From: Succinatimonas hippei | Lineage (GTDB): Bacteria; Pseudomonadota; Gammaproteobacteria; Enterobacterales; Succinivibrionaceae | Length of the DNA stretch: 17,790 nt | NCBI GenBank assembly: GCA_004557545.1 | Contig: SFGV01000040.1 | Coordinates: 1-17,790 of the forward strand | Reading direction: 5' to 3' | In this document: positions 7,078 to 13,108 of the stretch, piece by piece | How the letters are laid out: every line of letters begins with the position of its first letter | Position numbering within the stretch: position 1 is the stretch's first letter | Position numbers and translations under genes: made by a program | The notes under the pieces: model-generated | Databases searched by the model: none | Told to the model about the DNA's origin: nothing | What the model saw: only the letters and a program-made list of their open reading frames with translations

Positions 7078-7950
7078 CTATTTGACCCTGGGACCTTTTG
7101 AGATTTTGGTAAAGTCAAAGAGGTTGCGGTCAAAGAGGTGTGAGGGAATGACATCGCTTAAGGCCTTGAACACGATGTCAGGACGCCTGGGACACTCCTT
7201 GTCCCACTTTCTTATCATCTTTGCCATGGCCGCGCGCTGCTGATCCTCGCCCCAGCCGCAAAGCCCCTTTGGCAGTATTGGATAGGCGCGCAGCTTTGAA
7301 AGCTCCTTTATATCTCTCTCGCGGCAGTAGATAAGCGGTCTTATAACCGTCACGTCATCCTCGTCATTGCGCAGCACCGGAGGCATGGACTTGATGATCC
7401 CCGCGTAAAAGAGATTTAAAAAGAAAGTGCACAGGGCGTCATCCTTGTGGTGCCCCAGCGCCAGCTTGTTGCATGAAAGCTCTCTTGCCGTACGGTAGAG
7501 ATAGCCCCTTCTGAGCCTTGAGCACAGAGGGCAGAAGGGTTTGCCCGGCTCCACCTTCTCCTCACAGAGCCTGTATATGGGCACCTCGATGAAATGGTAG
7601 GGAAGCCCGACTTTTTTCAGATGCTCCTCAAGCGGGCTGTCATCGGCTCCGGGGAAGCCTGAGAGTATATGCACCGGCACCAGATCAAAGCGCACCGGCG
7701 CCGAGCGGCGCAGCGAGAGCAGCAGATCAAGCAGCGCGTAGCTGTCCTTGCCGCCAGACATCGCGACCAGGATCCGATCGCCCTCCTCTATCATGCCAAA
7801 ATCGCCAATGGCATGACCTACCTTGCGGCGAAGCCTCTTAAAGAGCTTGTCGGCGCGGTATTTCTCCTGCTTGTCCTCAATCTGATAATAAGGGCTGGCG
7901 TGCCGCCCGTATTCGTCCGCCTTTTGCGGAAGCGAGTTGTCATTCTTCAT
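7078..7950 (-). CDS. ttcA: tRNA 2-thiocytidine(32) synthetase
   Basis: TtcA is an ATP- and Fe-S-dependent enzyme that thiolates C32 in the anticodon loop of certain tRNAs. The 290-residue protein (E. coli form about 311) has the PP-loop SGGKDS (65-70), the Cys pair C140-PLC143-SRLRRG, GHHKDD (166-171), RPLIYCRE, and the C-terminal VIPSHLFDRNLFDF that closes TtcA proteins. Where E. coli has two cysteines in PCNLCG, only the second remains (C231), with Lys at the first place. Three Cys (140, 143, 231) are enough for the known three-ligand cluster if C231 matches the E. coli ligand. ATG 7950 has a GGAAGAG rather far upstream. The gene is downstream of uspE by 83 bases. The two also lie in the same chromosomal neighbourhood in E. 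coli, to my recollection. Confidence 0.93.
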   Translation of the reverse strand: MKNDNSLPQKADEYGRHASPYYQIEDKQEKYRADKLFKRLRRKVGHAIGDFGMIEEGDRILVAMSGGKDSYALLDLLLSLRRSAPVRFDLVPVHILSGFPGADDSPLEEHLKKVGLPYHFIEVPIYRLCEEKVEPGKPFCPLCSRLRRGYLYRTARELSCNKLALGHHKDDALCTFFLNLFYAGIIKSMPPVLRNDEDDVTVIRPLIYCRERDIKELSKLRAYPILPKGLCGWGEDQQRAAMAKMIRKWDKECPRRPDIVFKALSDVIPSHLFDRNLFDFTKISKGPRVK

Positions 7951-8001
7951 AAAAAGGATCTCTTCCTTAGTCTGAAATCATACAGGTTTCAGAAAACAAA
8001 C

Positions 8002-8013
8002 ATGTGATCACAT
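8002..8013. promoter_or_regulatory. 12-bp perfect palindrome upstream of ttcA
   Basis: ATGTGATCACAT is a perfect palindrome in the uspE-ttcA gap. A possible minus-strand -10 (TATGAT, 7982-7977) puts it near position -37 of a ttcA promoter. It resembles abutting CRP half-sites without the normal 6-base spacer, so it is probably not a CRP site. The regulator is unknown, and chance is possible. Confidence 0.3.
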
Positions 8014-8033
8014 AGAAAGCTGGCGCTTTTTAC

Positions 8034-8999
8034 CTATGCCCGCTCTTTTGTGTCGTCCTGCGCTGACTGCGGGGTAACCACCGCGATGTCGCAGTCTATC
8101 TCGTCCACGACCTTCTCGCAGATGTTGCCCAAAAGCGCTACGGCAAGTCCCTTGCGCGCGGCGGTTCCTATAAAGAGCGCCGTAGGGCGAAGATCGCGGC
8201 AGATGGCGGGGATCACCTCATCAGGGTGTCCCTCGCGGATGTGGCAGCGCTCCGGACTGATGCCATGGCGCGCGGCAAAGGAGAGCACCTGCTTGCACCC
8301 ATCCTTCAGGTTTTCCTCGGTGAGGATGTGCGGGGTATACCCAGGGAGCTCGAAGGTCGTAGGCGGAACCAGCGGCACGATGGCGTTTATGAGGTGGATC
8401 TCACAGCGGGTAAAGCGCGAGAGCTCCTGAGCCTCTCTTAGCATCCTCATGGTAAGCGCCATTTCCTCATGATCCTTGGGATCAGGAACACTGATGGCAA
8501 CCGCGATGGTGCCGGTAGGCGCCCACATCTGATCCTTGGCGATATATACGGGAACGGGTGAGCTGCGCAAAAGCTGCCAGTCAAGCGGGGTGAAAAGCAC
8601 GCTGTCGAGCATGCCGTGGATGTCGGCGGTCTTGATGATGAGATCGACTCTCTCGCGCTTTGCTATTGCGATGATGTCATCACCGGGGTTTTTTGACCAG
8701 ATGACCTCGGGGCGCACGTTATAGCCCGCGGCGTTGACCTGCAGATAGGCGTTAAGCCAGGCGCGCTGCTTGTCCACCAGATCCTGCTGGATCCTTTTGC
8801 CCTGCTCTACCGAAATCACCGCTGAGATATCCCATGAGAAGTCATACACCGGCATTACCGCGATGATCTGCTCATGCCTGCTCCCGGTCTTTGAGGGGTG
8901 GGAGGAGGCGTACATGGCAAGAGAGAGCGCGCGCATCAGCGCGGGCTGTCTCATCTGCCGCGGCTCAATTACGACCAGCACAGTGCCCTGTTTCTTCAT
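8034..8999 (-). CDS. uspE: Tandem universal stress protein, UspE type
   Basis: A cytosolic protein of 321 residues (E. coli UspE about 316) with two Usp domains in tandem. UspE is linked to stress resistance, motility and adhesion; its biochemical role is not settled. The first half ends with FTPLDWQLLRSSPVPVYIAKD, very like UspE, and the second half with GHPDEVIPAI, then IGTAARKGLAVALLGNICEK and a final CDIAVVTP strand. The canonical G-x2-G-x9-G-S/T ATP loop is only partly kept in the second domain and absent in the first, as is usual for UspE. The start ATG 8999 lies 7 bases after the transglycosylase stop codon, with GAGG just upstream, so it is co-transcribed with the secreted pair 5' of it. 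No strong terminator precedes ttcA. Confidence 0.92.
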   Translation of the reverse strand: MKKQGTVLVVIEPRQMRQPALMRALSLAMYASSHPSKTGSRHEQIIAVMPVYDFSWDISAVISVEQGKRIQQDLVDKQRAWLNAYLQVNAAGYNVRPEVIWSKNPGDDIIAIAKRERVDLIIKTADIHGMLDSVLFTPLDWQLLRSSPVPVYIAKDQMWAPTGTIAVAISVPDPKDHEEMALTMRMLREAQELSRFTRCEIHLINAIVPLVPPTTFELPGYTPHILTEENLKDGCKQVLSFAARHGISPERCHIREGHPDEVIPAICRDLRPTALFIGTAARKGLAVALLGNICEKVVDEIDCDIAVVTPQSAQDDTKERA

Positions 9000-9006
9000 A
9001 AATACC

Positions 9007-9573
9007 TCAGTTTCCGGAACAATAAGCCGCGGTCTCGTCGTTTAAGCGTTTCCAGGCTTTCTTGACTTTGCGGATATAGTTGTTGTGGATCGTCTGACTT
9101 ACGGAATAGTGGAAATGGTAGTTCCCCACGCCGCGCCAGATCTGGCCATTGGCCTTCTCTATTTCACGCCTTAAAAGATATCCCATGGCCCACACGTTGC
9201 GGCATGGCTCCTGGCGGATATCGTTCTTGGTGAGCGAAAAACGTGAAAGCTCCTTTAATCTTACATCGTTGATCTGGGCAGGACCGCAGTCCTGAGTGCC
9301 GTTGCTGTTATTGGTACAGCGTCCGTTCAGCGGTCCCTGCTCCACATAGATTATCGAGTAGAGAAGCTCCTCGGGGAGCTCAAACTGCCAGGCCGTCCAG
9401 GCCACGCAGTTGCGCAGATCCTTATATTTATTCATGGGAGGAGTGCTGTAGGCTACATCCCTCCAGTGCGCCGCGCTGCCGTGACATTGCATCACCGCGG
9501 CATCAGAGATCCCGAATAGCGCCAGATTAAAAAATATAAAAGCAATGACTGTCTTAATTCCGCTCATTTTCAT
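9007..9573 (-). CDS. Secreted VirB1/IagB-like lytic transglycosylase
   Basis: A 188-residue predicted periplasmic muramidase that would cleave peptidoglycan, most likely to open the wall for an envelope complex. A signal peptide (about 1-25, hydrophobic core IAFIFFNLALFG) precedes a compact SLT domain: LPEELLYSIIYVEQG with catalytic Glu78, then NNSNGTQDCGPAQIN (88-102), the equivalent of the family's GxMQIN, and EPCRNVWAMGYLL. Six Cys remain after the signal, suggesting disulfides. This small form matches transglycosylases of conjugation, T3SS and pilus systems rather than housekeeping MltC/Slt70. A GTG at 9576 precedes ATG 9573; the ATG is preferred because AGGA is 8 bases before it. The start lies inside the 3' end of the DotH-like gene (20-base overlap), implying translational coupling. 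Confidence 0.82.
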   Translation of the reverse strand: MKMSGIKTVIAFIFFNLALFGISDAAVMQCHGSAAHWRDVAYSTPPMNKYKDLRNCVAWTAWQFELPEELLYSIIYVEQGPLNGRCTNNSNGTQDCGPAQINDVRLKELSRFSLTKNDIRQEPCRNVWAMGYLLRREIEKANGQIWRGVGNYHFHYSVSQTIHNNYIRKVKKAWKRLNDETAAYCSGN

Positions 9574-10273
9574 CACTAAGTTCCTGTGACGCCGTGATCA
9601 GAGCCTCTTCAACCCGATCATAGGCGTCATTGGCAAATTTCGGGGTGCCGGCTTTGGGATTTGGCACCGGGAAGTTTATTTCCTCCGGTTTGGTGTATTC
9701 ACCGCCAAGCGACTGCGGGAGAGTTATGGCGACGATCATCGAGGTTACGGGCACTCCCTTGCGCTCAAGCCGCGCCGGGCGCAGCTTGAAGATCAATGGC
9801 TCAGAGCGCCCGGAGAGCGTAACGGCAAGCTGCGATCCAGCGGCCCCTCTCAGCTGCTTTACCAGAAGCTCCGATGGGGAGGCGGTGACATCGGCGGAAA
9901 ATCCCGGATTCTCCATAGTGTTCGCCGAGATATCCCAGGGCGTTCCCGCGCTGTCAAAAAAGCGCACTACGAGCATGCCACGGTCAGGCACTCCCATAAC
10001 TATTCCGGGCACATAACCATAGGCAAGCCTCACCACGCCCGCGCTGTCATCTCCGGGGACAAAGGGCGATGACTGGATATTGAGCGATTCGACATCCCCC
10101 GAGCCCCCATCGGCGTTTTTGATCTCGCGCATCTCGTCAAGTTGCTCCTGAGTTCTGAAATCACGGAGCGTGGCCGGCAGATCCGGGGGCGGCGCGGGCG
10201 CCGTGATCTCAGCGAGCGCGACACCGCTTGCGCATACCATAAGCGCGGTTATTAAACTTGTAAGCGCTCTCAA
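9554..10273 (-). CDS. DotH/IcmK (TraN)-like secreted T4SS core protein
   Basis: This 239-residue protein has a signal peptide (1-21, MRALTSLITALM, ending ALA), a Pro-rich linker (APAPPP) and a beta-rich domain resembling DotH/IcmK/TraN of type IVB secretion and IncI conjugation: VVRLAYGYVPGIV (80-92), FFDSAGTPWDI (105-115), ENPGFSADV (121-129), SELLVKQ, LAVTLSGRSEPLIFKL (149-164). In that family the block reads roughly IRL-GYV-VF-D-G-PWPI, then L-V-L-G-P-F-L. It probably lies in the periplasm or at the outer membrane. The start is uncertain: the frame opens at TTG 10306 without a ribosome site, while TTG 10273 has GGGGGA 7 bases upstream and gives a clean signal peptide. It overlaps the transglycosylase gene. 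No other T4SS gene is visible. The family call is from recalled motifs and is moderately sure. Confidence 0.62.
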   Translation of the reverse strand: MRALTSLITALMVCASGVALAEITAPAPPPDLPATLRDFRTQEQLDEMREIKNADGGSGDVESLNIQSSPFVPGDDSAGVVRLAYGYVPGIVMGVPDRGMLVVRFFDSAGTPWDISANTMENPGFSADVTASPSELLVKQLRGAAGSQLAVTLSGRSEPLIFKLRPARLERKGVPVTSMIVAITLPQSLGGEYTKPEEINFPVPNPKAGTPKFANDAYDRVEEALITASQELSDENERN

Positions 10274-10333
10274 ATCCAAATCCCCCGGGCTAAAAACTTT
10301 TTCCAAAAAGCAGTCTTTTCATTCTACCGCTCT

Positions 10334-10365
10334 TTGACGTCCTCCCCTCTAAAGATAGGAGATTC
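10334..10365 (-). mobile_element. IS200/IS605-type right-end hairpin remnant
   Basis: On the minus strand GAATC leads into an 8-bp stem with one mismatch, a TTTA loop closed by C-G (loop 10353-10350), and then GGGAGGACGTCAA. This order (GAATC, stem, CTTTAG, stem, GAGG, TCAA) is that of IS605 right ends and of the 3' part of TnpB guide (omega/reRNA) RNAs, such as ISDra2. Read as protein it gives ESPIFRGEDVK, as when a tnpB frame runs into its right end. No tnpA or tnpB is present. The 3' side points toward the DotH-like gene. Confidence 0.55.
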
Positions 10366-10439
10366 ATCTGTTCTCTTAAAGATCTCAGGCAGATTTATCT
10401 TGCGTGGCGCTAACGAGGCTAACTTTGCAGCTAAAGCCA

Positions 10440-10475
10440 GAAGCCATCCTCGTCTTTAGGCGCGGGATGGAGGCA
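10440..10475 (+). mobile_element. Second, oppositely oriented IS200/IS605-type hairpin
   Basis: On the plus strand GAAGC overlaps a stem CCATCC (10444-10449) / GGATGG (10465-10470), with inner pairs CGTC/GGCG and a TTTA loop (10455-10458), followed by AGGCA. It has the same loop and closing pair as the hairpin at 10334-10365 but faces the other way. The two enclose about 75 bases, and the 142-bp unit 10334-10475 looks like a MITE-like derivative of an IS605 element (compare PATEs). Confidence 0.48.
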
Positions 10476-10477
10476 GG

Positions 10478-10624
10478 TATGGCGAATTTACGTAAGCAAT
10501 TTAGCCATACAAAGCCCTTTGCCTAATTGGAAGTAAAACCAGCCATAATATATAGCGGGAAGCGCCTGAACCTGCGAGTGGGATAAGAGCGCAAGTCGCC
10601 ACTCACGCCTGATCAGAAATAAGC
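10478..10624. other. Intergenic stretch with further hairpins, no gene
   Basis: After the IS200/IS605-type hairpins comes another dyad, TATGGC (10478-10483) with GCCATA (10504-10509), also matched at AATT inside. A shorter GAGTGG/CCACTC stem lies near 10576-10604. A minus-strand frame of 60 codons covers much of this stretch but includes the receptor gene's terminator and has no ribosome site, so it is not called. This may be the remainder of the decayed mobile element. Confidence 0.45.
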
Positions 10625-10658
10625 AAACTGCCACCCCACGAAAATAAAGCGGCAGTTT
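10625..10658 (-). terminator. Terminator of the chemoreceptor gene
   Basis: AAACTGCC (10625-10632) and GGCAGTTT (10651-10658) form a perfect 8-bp stem with an 18-base loop, 37 bases after the receptor stop codon. On the minus strand TTT, GC and then TTATTT follow; on the plus strand TTTTAATTT follows. It could work in both directions. Confidence 0.65.
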
Positions 10659-10694
10659 TAATTTATACATAATTATGTAGTACAGCCTTTCGCG

Positions 10695-12326
10695 TCAGAA
10701 CCTGAACCTGCCAACGATATCAGTAAGCCCACGCAGCTCAGAGTTTGACTTCTCAACATAACCATCAACTGACTCGGTCTGTCTTGCGAGATCCGACGAG
10801 CTCTGGTTGATCCCCTGAATGTTTGAGGAGATCTCGGAGGTAGCGGCTGTCTGCTCCTCGGCGGCTGTAGCGATCTGCGAAATCTGCGAGTTTACGTCAG
10901 AAACCCTGTCGATTATCCCGTTGAGGAGCGTTTCTACCTCGCCCGAGACTGTGGCGAGCTTGCCCATGTTCTGCACCGATCCCATCATAGCGTTATTCGC
11001 GTCCTGGGCATCGGATTGGATCTGAGAGACCATCTTTGTGATCTCCTGAGTAGACTTGGTAGTGCGCGAGGCTAGCGCCCTGACTTCATCAGCCACCACT
11101 GCGAATCCCTTGCCCGCCTCGCCGGCACGCGCGGCCTCGATCGCGGCGTTTAAGGCTAGCAGGTTGGTTTGGTTCGCTATTTCATCGATAGTCTCAACGA
11201 TGGAACTCACGTTCTGCACCTGGGCGACGAGCTTCTGCACCTGACCGGCGTCTTCGTTTGACTTAGACACCTGGGAGCGGATCCCTCCGATAGCCTCCTT
11301 AACCTTGCTTACGCCCTTTTTAGTAACCTCGCTTGCCTCATTCGCTGTTGCTGCGGCGTGCTCGCAGTTCTTGGCGATATCCTGGGTTGTCGAAACCATC
11401 TCGTCGGCTGCCGCCGCCACTGTACTCGCACGCGTCTGGCTGTCTTTTGCGCCATGGCTCATTTCATCGCATGATCCGGCGATGCGTTCCATGCTTGTTC
11501 CAATGTCGCCGGCCGCGTCGCGGACAGTTCCGATATACTCGCGCAACCCTTGTCGCATCGCTTCAAGCGAGCGGATCATTTGACCAAACTCATCGCCGCG
11601 GTCCGTGACAAGTTTCTGCGAAAGATCGCCACTTGACAACGCCGAGGCCGCTTTCATTGCCTGATGAAGCACCCTGACCATTTGCTTGGAAAGCAGTAGC
11701 GCAACCGCTACTGCTACTATTACCGCGAGCAGCGCAACCAGGCACTCGATTACAATAGGCTTACTGCTTTTCAAAGTGTCGATGCTGTCCTTAACGCTCA
11801 AAAGTCTGTCGCGGATCCCATCGTTTATAAGGCTCTCAGCCTGCCCAATGACAGGAAATACTTTCTTGCTATACCCCTCGCGGGCGCCTATAGCGTTCTT
11901 ACGTTCAAGCACCGGAACCATGTAGGTGTTATAGCTATCGATAAAAGCTGAAATCGCGGCATTGAGCTTAGTCACCTCTTTACGTTGCCCATACAGAGCC
12001 TTGAGTATCTCCTGATCTTTCTTGAGAAGTGCTATGGTGTTCTCAATCCCCTGCTTTGCCTCAGGCGTATAAGATCCGAGGTCAGCGCTGAAATTAAACG
12101 CGTAAGAACGAAAATTCTGCATGTTCTTCAGAGCGGACATGAAGGATTTGTACTCAGTTACAAGCGTGTAATCGGCGTTATTCGCCACCGATTTGATCCC
12201 CGACATGATAAAGATACCTGTCCCGGCCGCGATCAGTGTAAACACCAATCCCACGAGAAAGCCAAGCAACATCTTGGTCCTCACGCTGAAATTACCAATG
12301 GCGGAGGCGCCTTTTGCTTTAGACAT
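10695..12326 (-). CDS. Methyl-accepting chemotaxis protein
   Basis: A transmembrane chemoreceptor of 543 residues feeding CheA/CheW. TM1 (about 19-42) and TM2 (about 190-213) bracket a helical ligand domain of about 145 residues that fits a four-helix bundle (4HB/Tar-like size). A HAMP domain (about 212-265) and the cytoplasmic coiled coil follow. The signalling tip is unmistakable: DEIANQTNLLALNAAIEAAR (381-400) and EAGKGFAVVADEVRALA (403-419). The C-terminus is VGRFRF, with no NWETF-like pentapeptide, so adaptation enzymes would have to bind elsewhere. ATG 12326 has AAGGA 8 bases upstream. The ligand is unknown. No other chemotaxis gene is near; the gene stands alone between IS200/IS605-type remnants, which suggests it is a movable or lineage-specific receptor. 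Confidence 0.95.
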   Translation of the reverse strand: MSKAKGASAIGNFSVRTKMLLGFLVGLVFTLIAAGTGIFIMSGIKSVANNADYTLVTEYKSFMSALKNMQNFRSYAFNFSADLGSYTPEAKQGIENTIALLKKDQEILKALYGQRKEVTKLNAAISAFIDSYNTYMVPVLERKNAIGAREGYSKKVFPVIGQAESLINDGIRDRLLSVKDSIDTLKSSKPIVIECLVALLAVIVAVAVALLLSKQMVRVLHQAMKAASALSSGDLSQKLVTDRGDEFGQMIRSLEAMRQGLREYIGTVRDAAGDIGTSMERIAGSCDEMSHGAKDSQTRASTVAAAADEMVSTTQDIAKNCEHAAATANEASEVTKKGVSKVKEAIGGIRSQVSKSNEDAGQVQKLVAQVQNVSSIVETIDEIANQTNLLALNAAIEAARAGEAGKGFAVVADEVRALASRTTKSTQEITKMVSQIQSDAQDANNAMMGSVQNMGKLATVSGEVETLLNGIIDRVSDVNSQISQIATAAEEQTAATSEISSNIQGINQSSSDLARQTESVDGYVEKSNSELRGLTDIVGRFRF

Positions 12327-12349
12327 TTGATTATTCCTTATGTTTTATA

Positions 12350-12392
12350 ACTTGTCCCATAAAAGCTGGTTCAAAACAAATGAGCGACAAGT
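12350..12392. repeat. Inverted repeat upstream of the chemoreceptor gene
   Basis: ACTTGTC (12350-12356) and GACAAGT (12386-12392) are perfect 7-bp arms separated by 29 bases, just upstream of the receptor ribosome site. They could be two operator half-sites around the promoter or the base of a leader stem-loop. A loose TTGAAC ... TTATAA pair lies in the same span on the minus strand. No FliA (sigma-28) consensus was recognised. Confidence 0.3.
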
Positions 12393-12749
12393 CACCCTAT
12401 AATCCAGCCTAACGGAAAAAATCCCATTTTAAAAGATAGTCACCTTGCTCAAACCTTTACGTTATCCAGATCACAGTGTGATCATTTTTTTCAAGGTTTT
12501 ATCAATTGTTTGCGTTTTCTGCTTATAAGACCAAGTTATTTGGTGCGTAAACATTATTTAGAATTCTCCTCCAAGATAGAATCAGCCAAATCATATTTAT
12601 TAGAGCAAACGTTTTACATAGATACACACTATCGCAAGCCTTCTCGCTTACCACACAGGGCGCGCGTTGAGAATTCATCTCAAAGCTTTTGAAATAGCGT
12701 AGTGCTCGATCCCATGGTCTTTAGATCACTGATCAAAAGCAAAAAAAAT
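12393..12749. other. AT-rich intergenic stretch without a gene
   Basis: No gene is supported. A 15-bp palindrome, GATCACA-G-TGTGATC (12469-12483), followed by seven T, lies about 145 bases upstream of the receptor start and could be a protein-binding site. A 60-codon plus-strand frame at 12510-12692 begins with TTG, lacks a ribosome site and resembles nothing I know. A plus-strand frame that continues into the IS200/IS605-type remnant is open from about 12696. The stretch may be the eroded body of the element. Confidence 0.4.
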
Positions 12750-12881
12750 GATATTCTCCGGCAGGAGAGTGGCGCCCCTCCCCTGGAGGAGAGATCGCTC
12801 CGAAGTCAAAGACTGTGTAAAAACTCTGAGAGTTCGTCGAAACGGGAAGAAGCAATCAGCTTTAGCTTATAGGTAGTTCAC
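12750..12881 (+). mobile_element. Decayed IS200/IS605 right end with guide-RNA-like structure
   Basis: The 3' part reads GAAGC (12849-12853), AATCAGC, loop TTTA (12861-12864), GCTTATA, then GGTAGTTCAC (12872-12881). GAAGC, stem, CTTTAG, stem, GGTAGTTCAC is the usual right end of many enterobacterial IS605/IS1341-type elements; two stem bases are lost, so it is eroded. Upstream, CCTCC (12777-12781) pairs with GGAGG (12785-12789) and the purine-rich sequence resembles the scaffold of a TnpB omega/reRNA. A 59-codon open frame (from about 12696) ends at a TAG at the hairpin, as tnpB genes do, but no TnpB motif is visible in it. No LE or tnpA was found. Confidence 0.5.
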
Positions 12882-13108
12882 ATAGATAAGGTCAGCATCA
12901 CGCGCCAGCACCTGCCCGGGCGCTAGAGACCAGCTGGAACCCTTTAAAAACTCAAAAGGCCCGCCAGGCTCTTGTTGTAACGCATTTTAACGATATGAGC
13001 GGGCTTTATCGATAAGGTGCCTTATATACCGACGTGCTAACGCAGTGTTTACCGCGCCTTCTGATAACAGTTTATAGTCCTGCCTCATACAACATTCCGC
13101 TCTTTTAT
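12882..13108. other. Gap downstream of the sugar-efflux gene
   Basis: No gene is seen. GCCCGC and GCGGGC arms (about 12958-12963 and 12999-13004) with a 35-base loop are followed on the minus strand by CTTTTGAGTTTTT, a weak terminator candidate for the MFS gene ending at 13109. ATAAGG-TG-CCTTAT (13012-13025) is a further small dyad. The rest shows no recognised structure. Confidence 0.4.

Noticed and set aside
8002..8013. CRP site before ttcA
   Set aside because: TGTGA and TCACA abut without the 6-base spacer that CRP needs.
10488..10670. 60-codon minus-strand frame downstream of the chemoreceptor gene
   Set aside because: It covers the receptor's terminator hairpin and has no ribosome site before its ATG. 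Its hydrophobic look comes from hairpin sequence.
12510..12692. 60-codon plus-strand frame in the AT-rich gap
   Set aside because: It starts with TTG without a ribosome site, matches no family I know, and codon use differs from the genes here.
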